Source of the DNA: Chrysomallon squamiferum | Lineage: Eukaryota; Mollusca; Gastropoda; Neomphalida; Peltospiridae | Direction: 5' to 3' | Assembly (NCBI GenBank): GCA_012295275.1 | Contig: CM022673.1 | Coordinates: forward strand, 28,516,136-28,536,135 | Length of the DNA: 20,000 bases | In this document: piece after piece, positions 1-8,979 of the stretch | Layout: each line of letters opens with the position of its first letter | Numbering within the stretch: the first letter of the stretch is position 1 | Position numbers and translations under genes: made by a program | The notes under the pieces: generated by a model | Told to the model about the DNA's origin: nothing | What the model saw: the letters and a program-made list of their open reading frames with translations, nothing else | Database searches by the model: none

Positions 1-19
1 ACACACACACACACACACA
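1..19. repeat. (AC)n microsatellite, cut by window edge
   Basis: Pure AC dinucleotide run that begins at the first base, so the full array probably extends to the left of the window. Confidence 0.95.
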
Positions 20-240
20 AACGCCCATCTCCTTTAATGCAAATGTTTCTGACACTAATGCTATTTATTCTCGTTCCTGTTGTGAGGGGGATTCTAATCT
101 TTTACACTGAAATTAATTTAAATGTCACTTGTTCGAAATTGTAATTACGAATATAACGTTATGATCGGTTTTCTCTTAGAAACCATATTTAGATTTTTTA
201 TTGATCAGAGGATTTAGAACTAGTAGAAGATAATAAATTA

Positions 241-285
<45 letters not shown>
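241..285. repeat. (ATT)n microsatellite
   Basis: About 15 uninterrupted ATT units flanked by AT-rich DNA. The flanking sequence from 20 to 496 has no supportable gene; a 13-bp string, TCATTCTAGTTTG, occurs twice near 344 and 437. Confidence 0.95.
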
Positions 286-496
286 TTAGCTTATTATTCA
301 TCAATTATAATTATTAGGAGGAATTGTTTTGTAGTATTTCCCTCATTCTAGTTTGTAAAAGAAATTTATAAAATAAAAAAAATAGAAAAAAAAGTTTAAG
401 TTCGTCCATTTATTTGACAGTTTTATGCAGACACGTCATTCTAGTTTGAGGTTTTTTTTTGTCAGAAAAATACTCGACAAAAATGTATAAATTGAA

Positions 497-567
497 TTTT
501 TTTTTTTTTTTTTTTTTTAAGCCGGTTTTTTTTTTTATCTGACAAAAGAGTATAATATATATATACG

Positions 568-597
<30 letters not shown>
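497..597. repeat. Poly(T), (TA)n and poly(A) cluster
   Basis: Poly(T) at 497-518 and 526-536 is followed by a short TA run and poly(A) at 568-597. The T and A blocks are mutually complementary, so a transcript could fold here, but simple slippage explains them. A similar short string (CGACAAAAATGTATAA and CTGACAAAAGAGTATAA) lies on each side of the poly(T). Confidence 0.9.
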
Positions 598-598
<1 letters not shown>

Positions 599-1140
599 GT
601 ACGCATTGAAACAAATATTGTAAATACACAGATTAACTCATTTTGTTTAAAATTTCATGTTTTTTTTATTTTTTTTAAATAATTAAAAAAGGATATTAAC
701 GCTTCATCTTTCATCAATCCAGTATTACAGGAGATTGCGGAGGCTGAAACATGCTTTTAAACTGGCGAGTATATTTCTCCAGTTTCATCACTTTTATCAG
801 ATGGAGATGCTACGTACAACAGAAAGTATATTGAGGAAATCACGGAACAAAAACAGGTTTTATTTCTGTTTAGCAGATCTTTCGTCGTAACAGGGCTGAG
901 CCATTGTCCTGTGCTCGCTGACGTTTGTGAAATTTGAGACAGTAAGTAAAAACTTGTGTGAACTGACCACTCACAAACACACGTATAAACATTGTCCTTG
1001 CGAACTTGACCTGAATCACGATGATGAAATGTAAGACTGTCTGATTTCATTACCATTTATTTATTTTTCCATTTATTATAATGTATGTACACATATCCAT
1101 GATTTTAAGCAGACTTAATAATCTTCAACCATAAACTGCA
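598..1140. other. Non-coding AT-rich sequence, no recognised gene
   Basis: Mostly unique sequence. On the minus strand 757-1056 is open for 99 codons from an ATG and is not low-complexity. I recognise no domain in it, and one such frame by chance is plausible in a window this size. A GTAAGT donor-like string occurs on the plus strand near 941, without a convincing exon before it. Confidence 0.6.
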
Positions 1141-1302
1141 GAATAATTAGCAGGTTGAAACATTTTTCTGACCTGACACGGTTTAAAACTTACAGTTCAA
1201 ACTAATGTTTATGTAGTATAATTCGTTTTTATTATCTTACTAGTGGAAGATGATATTATTTTTGTTTACAGTTTGATTCCTTATATACCATTCATTGATT
1301 TG
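1141..1302 (+). repeat. Direct duplication, copy 1
   Basis: This copy begins with GAATAATTAG-CAGGTTGAAA. It shares with 1333-1468 a nearly identical stretch of about 60 bp (1225-1285 here, 1394-1454 there) that includes TTACTAGTGGAAGATGATAT and TTTACAGTTTGATTCCTTAT. Outside that core the match is weaker and includes small deletions. It is either a local segmental duplication or two copies of an unnamed interspersed repeat. Confidence 0.85.
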
Positions 1303-1332
1303 TAATCGTACTTATAAATAGTGTCGGTGAAA

Positions 1333-1468
1333 GAATAATTAGGTTGAAAATTTTTTCTTTTACGTTTTAAAACTTACAATGGTGGTATAATTTGTTTTTA
1401 TTATCTTACTAGTGGAAGATGATATTATTTTTGTTTACAGTTTGATTCCTTATACGCCATTTTGATTT
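1333..1468 (+). repeat. Direct duplication, copy 2
   Basis: Shorter copy of 1141-1302 in the same orientation, offset by 169 bp in the well-conserved core. About 25 bp near the middle of copy 1 (GTTCAAACTAATGTTTATGT) is missing or replaced here. The gap between the two copies is only about 30 bp. Confidence 0.85.
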
Positions 1469-2380
1469 GGCTTATTAAAGTGAATCCAGGAACTAGGCTT
1501 ATTACTATTATTGCTGTTGTTGTTGCTGCTGCTGGCTGCATTATTGATTCTGTTTCTTTCTTCTTCTTCTGTTTCTTTTTTTACTTTAGCAAGCACTCTG
1601 TTTGTTATATATATATATATATATTATTATTTATTTTTTATTTTTTAGGAAACGTAAAGTTAACCATATTCCTTAGAAATCAAGATAAACGAACTAAAAC
1701 AACATTATTTTTTATGATCGAGTACATTATATATTACTCTAATACACATGATCGATTTTCATTTTATTTTTTATTTTTTATATATACTTTTTCTTACTCT
1801 GTAATCGTAGGAAATGAAACTATAAGCAGATAATTGTATCTGAAATGAAAAGCAATTGTACAACTGCTCATTGACTTTCCGGGCTGAAATGAGAAAGGAA
1901 AAAAAAAAAAAAAAAAAAAAATGAGGCAGAATCGTGTCTTTTATGTCTTGCCATTAAATCTTCAAAGAATATTCTTCGGCGTCTTCTGAAAGCGATGGCT
2001 AGGCACCACAGTCCCAAAACAATAAATTTTCAAATCATTTAACATTTCATAAAAAAAATAAAAAATACAATAAAGAGTATATTTTTCAGTAAGAATAAAT
2101 AAATACCGTAATAAAAAAATCATTAAGAAGACACAGTTAGGAAGGAAACTGCTTAATTATATATTATTTCAATTTTTTTTTTTTTTTTTTTTAACTCATA
2201 TAGATTATTATTGTTAATTTACCTTGCTGAAGTCCCTTAATTATAGAATAGTTGTGATTTGCGCTGAAATAGCTTAGGGCGTAACTGTTCTTTAATTTCG
2301 TTCTTTTCTTCTTTTTTCTTTTTTTTCTTTTTTTTTTTTCTTTCTTTTTTCTTATGGTAATTGTCTTGCTCACCATCTGT
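1469..2380. other. AT-rich non-coding stretch with homopolymer runs
   Basis: Contains an impure GTT/GCT patch (1500-1540), (TA)n at 1606-1625, poly(A) at 1899-1921 and poly(T) at 2173-2192. The plus-strand open frame at 1462-1833 and the lysine-rich minus-strand frames at 2191-2446 are translations of T-rich and TTC-rich DNA and are not genes. Confidence 0.7.
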
Positions 2381-2498
2381 CTTCTTCTTCTTCTTCTTTT
2401 TTTTTTTTTTTTTTTTTTTGTACAGTGAATTGTCTATTTTCACCAATTGTCGTCTTGTGTTTTTTGTACGATTTTTTTTTTTTTTTTTTTTTTTTTTT
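2381..2498. repeat. (CTT)n plus two long poly(T) runs
   Basis: CTT units at 2381-2398 run into poly(T) to 2419. A second poly(T) of 27 bases lies at 2472-2498. Confidence 0.9.
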
Positions 2499-3106
<608 letters not shown>

Positions 3107-3160
3107 ATTAATTGAGAAAGACAGTTGTCATATGGAAATCGCATGTTTCATACCAGTTCT

Positions 3161-3163
3161 ATT

Positions 3164-3194
<31 letters not shown>

Positions 3195-3195
3195 T
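3161..3195. repeat. (TTTA)n microsatellite
   Basis: About eight TTTA tetranucleotide units, only 55 bp downstream of the (GA)n block. Confidence 0.93.
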
Positions 3196-4228
3196 GATTA
3201 TTTCTACTCAGTTAATTTATCAGTATTGTCTTTTCCCGTTCTGTAATAATTACTATTTCAGTTTTATGCTTCTATGCTTAATAACGTGCTGAAAATCGTA
3301 ATGCATGGTATCTAACACTTTAATGACATAGTAGATAATACAGTTCATTTTGTCAACTGGGATGCTGTAAAGTGACGTTTATCAAATGAAACGCTTTTAA
3401 AAGTCAGTTGTACGTTTGCGTTGATCTTGTCCAAAGAAAAACGTTAATTCTGTGTCCTTTGAAGTTTATTACAAAAGCCAAAAAAAATAAAAAATTAAAA
3501 ATAAAAGAAAAAAAAAAAAAAAAAAAAGAATAAAGAATAAAGTGGTTAGAATTGATTTCCTTGCCGAGAAATAATATGACTGAGACCACAGAATTTTCGG
3601 TGCGTGAAGATGCAATTTGCTAAACGGGAAATATTGTTTATGGCTTCCCATTTTGTAGGCTGCGAGGGTGTTCAATTTAATTGTGAATTTCTTTTGCAAG
3701 TTAATTTGGCTTTCGTTATTTATGTTTTCCTGACTGTGTTTTCCATTAGTTGCTCTCAGTTTCTGTCCTTTGAAACGCCTTAAAGCTTCTGGATTGTATC
3801 GAATCAATGTAACAAATTGCTTTTTTCCTTTCCGGAAGAAATTTCTAAATTCCTTTATCTCTGGTTTCAAAACAGATTTTATACGGGCATTCTGGGATTT
3901 GTTATTTTCTGAAATATTTATTGCATTTGTGATGAAACGAATGGAACATTACTTAGGAAGAAGAAACAAAAAACAAACAAAAAAGAAGGAAGAAAGAAAA
4001 TAAAAGATGGATTGTTAAGTCCTTTGTTGGTGTTATTTGTGTTTTAAAAAAGAAGAAGAAGAAGAAAGTGTTAAGTTTATTTTGAAAGTCTAGTTCATCT
4101 TAACGAAATCTAATTAAGGAAGGTAAAGTGACATTGTATTAGATTATGTGCAAAAATAGTTTTCAAATCTTTAGGTATGTTAGCTTAGAAGCCTTGAAAA
4201 TATATGTTAAACACTAGCGTTTAGGGGT
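3196..4228. other. AT-rich non-coding stretch
   Basis: Mostly unique sequence with an A-rich block at 3479-3540 and GAA repeats near 4050-4067. A 133-codon minus-strand frame (3469-3870) looks protein-like for its first 100 or so codons (basic, starting MKPEIKEFRNFFRKGKKQF) but ends by reading through the A-rich block as polyphenylalanine. I recognise no domain and do not call it a gene. Confidence 0.55.
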
Positions 4229-4325
4229 TTCTTTATTTTTATTTATTTTTATTTTTTTATTTTTTTTTTACAGTGAAAGAAGAAAAATAAAATAAAAATA
4301 AAAATAATAATAAAAAAAAATTATA
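4229..4325. repeat. T-rich/A-rich inverted pair
   Basis: A TTTATTTTT-type block (4231-4271) is followed after about 12 bp by an AAAATAAAA-type block (4283-4320) that is largely its reverse complement. It could form an AT-only hairpin, but both arms are low complexity. Confidence 0.6.
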
Positions 4326-4339
4326 GTAATAGATTTAAA

Positions 4340-5870
4340 ACCCAAAATTCTTCTGTCGCAGCGCTATCGATTGTTTCTGATTTGACATATCATTTATCTA
4401 CGTTATTTCATAACTTCAGCTCGGAGAACAACAGTTATCATCAAACAGTACTATCATTACTTTAACAGCAGACCGAGTTATTCACTGCAGGGCAGACCAC
4501 TTCATTATGTGGAAGTGAGCTGTCGCGATCTCGTTTATCTATTATTCCATCGCTTCTGTTAATGTGACAGCAGATTTCAACTAATCACGCTGTCATTAGC
4601 ATAACAGATACAACCTTGTATTATAATACTCTGTCATTCATTCGTACCTATCATGATTCAGAATTATCTTTCACTTCTGTTCACCGAAGGAGTAGATGGA
4701 GTTTTAGCATGACATCTCTTTTGTCTGCATTATCTCGTAACTTCAGTTGCTGTGACACAACTTCTTATTACCACAACAAAAACTGGTATTACGTGCTGAT
4801 GGCTGATTATTATATTACTGGAAAAATGGCTAAGTTTTTTTTGGGTTTTTTGTCATCGAAATAAGAAGTTATTAAATATGATACTTCGTTTATCTGCCTT
4901 TTTTTTTTTTCTTTTTCTTTTTTTCTTGACGAGTTAATGCAATAGAAAGAGTATCAGCAATCTCGGTGTCATTTCAATAATAGGAATTTTTATTTTATTT
5001 TGTTCGGTAGATCATTTCGAATATATTTAGAATAAGCTTTAAGTCGTGTTCCCTGATTAAATATGCCGTCTCTCTTACATAATTTCAAGACTTTTTAAAG
5101 TCAATACAAAAGGGGGTTATCAATAACCGCACTTGTATTACATTTTGTCGGCAGATTATTCCTTAAACATTCAGAATAAGGATCAAGTTTTGTTCGCAGA
5201 AGTAGCTTATGGTATCGTGTTTATTTGTCATTTGAAATCATCCCATTTGTCACACACCTCACGAATAACTGCACTCAGCCTAACATGCAACAATGGACTC
5301 GTCTTTCCACCTGTTACACAGACAGCTCAGGGAATAATTAAGCAAACCGCTTTTAACGATTAAGAAAAAAACAAAAAACGAACACAAATATAATAATATT
5401 CACATTTATTTGCTATAAATTCAGTCACATGACACACGAATAACATAAATCATTTATATGACATTTAGTACACACGTCCGATAGCACTAAGGCATATATT
5501 ACAGTGTTATTACAGCATATATCAGCATATAAATGTTTTCAGCCGATATTTTAGGGGTTTGTTTAACTAGTCCCTAAGCTGACTGTAACAACTGGGAATG
5601 TAACAGATATATCATAATCTAAACGAGTTCAGCCGCTGACTGCTCCATTAATATTATAAGGATTTGCGTAAGCTGTCCCTAAGCCTACCCACTGGGTGCG
5701 TAACACATGGGAGAAAATCTCATTCAGTCATTTTTTTCTACAGTTCAAGGATATTTAAATATGACACGTCATTAATCCTTTTTTTTCTTTCTCTTAATAT
5801 GGTAAATTATCAACAAATCGCAGTGTCATAAGGATTTTGTATTACATACGGCAAGCAAGAAAGCAAAAAC
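4340..5870 (+). repeat. Degraded tandem satellite, ~145-185 bp monomers
   Basis: Diverged copies of one unit recur in the same orientation. The anchor TGACAT-CTC-TTTATCTGC appears at about 4383, 4525, 4709, 4878, 5063, 5209 and 5761, giving spacings of 142, 184, 169, 185 and 146, then 552 (about three units). The best pair, 4383-4420 against 4710-4746, matches at roughly four of five positions and ends in the same TAACTTCAG. A second block, GTATTAC-(7-9)-GGC-GATTATT, recurs at about 4785 and 5134 with a weaker copy near 5840. A third, TCGG-AGAT-ATT...AGAATAAG, links 5004-5036 with 5148-5180. Copies between 5290 and 5700 are too decayed to place. Short open frames here (4616-4864, 5133-5363, 5837-6019) share peptide-like strings only because they cross the same repeat. 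Confidence 0.65.
5541..5705 (+). repeat. Imperfect ~60-bp direct repeat pair
   Basis: 5541-5603 and 5647-5705 share the order ATATT-TA-GG-TTTG-GTAA/TAACT, TCCCTAAGC, ACTGGG and GTAACA. The exact TCCCTAAGC strings lie at 5571 and 5676. The pair sits inside the decayed satellite region and may be part of it. Confidence 0.5.
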
Positions 5871-6121
5871 CATTCTATCGCAGAAACAACGGGAACATTT
5901 GCTGGTCGTGCTTACTAACTATTAAAGCATCAATACGACATATCGTTGTCAATGCTGATCGTGCTTTTTCCAGAATTTTGATAGGAAAAGTGAAACCGTG
6001 TCTAATCTCTTGTCTCTGATTTATTGATTGTTCGGTGGCGAATGTTTGCTCCGTGAACTTGAATAATAAATCGTTTTTGTGTTATTATTTTTTCATATAT
6101 TTTTATTCTAATAGCTTTGTT
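5871..6121. other. Unique sequence after the satellite
   Basis: Contains a near-duplicate string, GCTGGTCGTGCTT (5900) and GCTGATCGTGCTT (5955), perhaps further satellite debris. Nothing coding is supported. Confidence 0.5.
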
Positions 6122-6163
6122 TCTTTTTTTTTTTTCTTGCCTTTTTTTTTTTTTAATATATAT

Positions 6164-6239
6164 ATATGGCGGACATCTTGTATTAACAGATATATATATA
6201 TATATATATGCATCTGTTAATACAAGATGTCCGCCATAT
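6164..6239. repeat. Perfect 28-bp inverted repeat (hairpin)
   Basis: The left arm at 6164-6191 is exactly complementary to the right arm at 6212-6239. The 20-bp loop is almost pure AT dinucleotide and ends in GC. The arms contain the non-repetitive string GGCGGACATCTTGTATTAAC, so this is not just low-complexity complementarity. Immediately right, GCCATATGG is present twice in tandem (6233-6250). The shape fits a foldback or palindromic miniature element, or a hairpin transcript. No flanking target-site duplication can be proven because the sequence around it is TA repeat. Confidence 0.9.
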
Positions 6240-6683
6240 GGGCCATATGGTGGATGCTATGCATTGAGCTTCATAAATTATAACAACAGAAGTTGTCACA
6301 GTCAATTCGGCAGTTGCAGAAAATAAAGCTAGAGATAATTGGAAAATGACACCATACTGATTCTAGAGACTTGTATTATATTTCGCTTGTTTTTGTATGT
6401 CTGTGTATGCACGTTCGATAATTCTGGAAACAGGGACAAAATATAAATTAATTATAACTGCTGAGACATACTGAGATTTATCTGAATTTGTTTTGTGATG
6501 AAGCTGTTACTACCACCAACAACAACTGCTGCTGCTATTACTACTGCTAAAACTACTTTTGCTATTACTGCTTCTAGTATTACTACTACCGGAAACTACT
6601 ATATACCAGAAAACGGTTCAACACCAGTAACTGCACGAAGTATCAAGTTTCCTCTGTAATAATGATATGAGTATTGTGCACTG
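6240..6683. other. Unique sequence with impure ACT/GCT triplets
   Basis: Triplet-like ACT, AAC and GCT units recur at 6508-6600 without becoming a pure array. No gene is supported. Confidence 0.6.
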
Positions 6684-6715
<32 letters not shown>

Positions 6716-6733
6716 TTTTTTTTTTCGGGGGGG
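6684..6733. repeat. Compound T-GT-T-G run
   Basis: Poly(T) of 22 bases, then GT dinucleotides, poly(T) again, then seven Gs after a C at 6726. Confidence 0.9.
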
Positions 6734-7843
6734 TGCGGGTTTCCAGTTCATTCGCAGCTTTTATGTCTAGAGACAGTAACTTTAACAAATCAGTCAGTGA
6801 GTCATGGCTTGAACGGGCAATAGCCAAGGAGGACTGATTTCGAATATACACGTCGAATAGGTTGCTTAATTATAATCTATAGCTGGCCCAGATATCCTCA
6901 TGTAAGATGTCTGCAGTCGTTTTCAAATCTGCCACAACGATATCTCAAATTAATGACAAATACTGAAATAATCACTTGATTCATTAAGACTTTTTTCTTC
7001 TTCTTTTTTTTTTTTTTTTCATTCCGCCCGCATTACTAAGCTGACTTAATCTGAAACTTTCTGCTTCTTTGGCTTCTCTTTTAAAATGCTTCAGTTAATT
7101 CCCGCTCTAATGGATTACTTGTTTCCAATTATCAGTGATAGGGGGTCAACTGTTGCGTTGGCTAGACTACCGAGTCCACCTCTCACCACACGCAAATCAA
7201 TAGTGGATATCCTGGAACTCGAGAAGGGGAAGAGATTCTCATCAGAACCGATCCGAAGTTTATCGCACGATCTGGGTGTGCGTCTAGCGGTTGAAAACTC
7301 CAGCAGAAAGTAATTAACGCTTTGTAATTTAATCTGTGCTAAGGTCCAGAACTAATAAAAAGAATAATAAAAAAAATCAACAAGAAATTTTCGTAAGCAG
7401 ATTAAAATGGTTCATTCCAGAATTTCAGGAAAAAGAGGGATACCATTCTTTGTGGTGCATATAGTCTATCATACTTTTCAATATGAGTCTAGGCAAATGT
7501 AAAGACACCTAATGACAACAGTTAAAAGTAATTAGAAATATTTTATAATCAACTTCAACGATAGTCTTATTTTGATCCTTCAGTTCTCATCAGTATATAA
7601 TATGTATAACTGTAGATTCAAAATCTGCTTATATCGTCGTTAAAAAAAAATCAACCCATTTCTTCCGTAGACAAATATATTCACTGACGGTTCCGTCACT
7701 TCTGTCTTAGACACACTTCCCAAGAGTGAGGCTTTTGTTCGACACACTGTTAGTCTTCATTGAAAGAGAGGGTGTAATGGTCTAACACTTACTTATGATA
7801 ATTGTGTTAGGGACACACAGTGGATGTTAAGATCAGTGCTCAG
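6734..7843. other. Mostly unique stretch, weak gene-like patch near 7090-7310
   Basis: This stretch has poly(T) at 6991-7019 and a two-step hairpin at 6787-6840. The plus-strand frame 7086-7313 is open for 75 codons, is not low-complexity and is richer in CpG than its surroundings. TTCAG at 7090-7094 could serve as a splice acceptor and GTAATT at 7310 as a weak donor, so 7095-7309 might be an exon. I recognise no family. CTAACAC and GTGTTAG (7782-7788 and 7804-7810) form a short stem just before the 69-bp repeats. Confidence 0.4.
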
Positions 7844-8123
7844 ATCGATAGCTTACATAGAATAGTTCTGATTACGTGTCTTTTTAAACTGACCGGAATT
7901 AAAACTCTTGTAATCGATAGCTTACATAGAGTCGTTCTGATTAGGTGTCTTTTTAAACTGACCGGAATTAAAACTCTTGTAATCGATAGCTTACATAGAG
8001 TAGTTCTGATTACGTGTCTTTTTAAACTGACCGGAATTAAAACTGTTGTAATCGATAACTTACGTAGAGTAGTTCTGATTACGTGTTTTTTTATAAACTA
8101 ATCGGAATGAAAAAACTGTTGAA
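7844..8123 (+). repeat. 69-bp minisatellite, four copies
   Basis: Units at 7844-7912, 7913-7981, 7982-8050 and 8051-8123 each begin ATCGATA-CTTAC. The first three are 69 bp and neighbouring units differ at only three positions. The fourth is 73 bp with about ten changes plus insertions. A partial fifth start (ATCGA at 8124) follows. Because 69 is a multiple of three, a frame (7820-8101) stays open and encodes a 23-residue repeat beginning IDSLHR-VLIT. Several of the few differences change the amino acid, and the fourth unit breaks the phase. I therefore read this as a minisatellite rather than a repeat protein. Confidence 0.95.
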
Positions 8124-8979
8124 ATCGAATCGCTGTCTTACTCACCACATGAACACTTCTGGTTATTAAAACCGTAAATTACAAGTTAGAGCAGTGGCTG
8201 TGGTGTGTATTTTACTGGGCATATACAGAATTAATTAAATAAAAGCAGTGGGCATGGTATTGTGTATTTTTGTCATTATTAAATATTATTTTCTCTCACT
8301 TTGAGACTGGCGTTCGTTAAACCAGTTATTAGCTTGAGAAAATACACGACCAATCTTATTACTCGAAATGTTAGCCATCTGGTTTCTTTCTTCCAAAATT
8401 ATACGTTGTTTAAAAATAATTTGTTCAGCTGCTGTAAGTCCATTATCACATCATTATCGGTTTGGAAGTCATATTATAATTTAATACACGTCTAGTTAAT
8501 AACAGATCAGTAGTAACCAAAATCATTACAAAATACTATTACAAAATAATGTAGTGATGTGACGTCAACAGAACGATCGGTAATAAAAATAAAGGGTTCG
8601 GGCAGGAAAAAAAAATCATGAAGTTTGTGTTTAAAATGTAGTAAATCCCCACAAATACGCTGTTATCTTTCTGCTGGTTTTTACCCTGACGAAGTATTAA
8701 AATAAGTTTTTTTTGTGTTGTTTGAATTTGGTGCTTAGGTCTATTGCATAGTTTTTCCTTTGACTCCAATTGCTGTAGAGTTTCAGTTATAACATGGACA
8801 ATAGCCCATTTTAGAAAATACATTACACATCTTCCTTTTAGCGTATTTGTTTTCATTTACAAAGCGACAGAAACAAAGGAGATTGAAAAACCAGGAATGA
8901 GCGAAAAGCCTCATGGTCAGATATTGTTATTGATTTTACTGATGAGCTCTATTTTCTAGGAAGAGGCTGGTTTGATTGA
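8124..8979. other. Unique AT-rich sequence, no recognised gene
   Basis: Holds one weak direct repeat: GCAGTGGCTGTGGTGTGTATTTT at 8191-8213 resembles 8246-8270. The open frames of 64-105 codons on either strand have no recognisable features. Confidence 0.55.

Noticed and set aside
757-1056. 99-codon minus-strand ATG frame
   Set aside because: The composition is not repetitive, but there is no recognisable domain, promoter or splice context. One such frame is plausible by chance here.
1264-1283. AGTTTGATTCC as a Pol III B box, implying a tRNA-derived SINE
   Set aside because: It departs from the GGTTCGANTCC consensus, has no A box at the proper distance and no tRNA-like fold. No tRNA gene or clear SINE was found anywhere in the window.
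3469-3870. 133-codon minus-strand frame
   Set aside because: The last 30 or so codons are a translation of an A-rich block, and the first 100 show no known motif. The opposite strand is also open over part of it.
6233-6250. Pair of SRF-type CArG boxes
   Set aside because: CCATATGG has four A/T bases between CC and GG, whereas the CArG consensus needs six.
7844-8123. CRISPR-like array
   Set aside because: The 69-bp units abut with no variable spacers, and the window is eukaryotic in character. It is an ordinary minisatellite.
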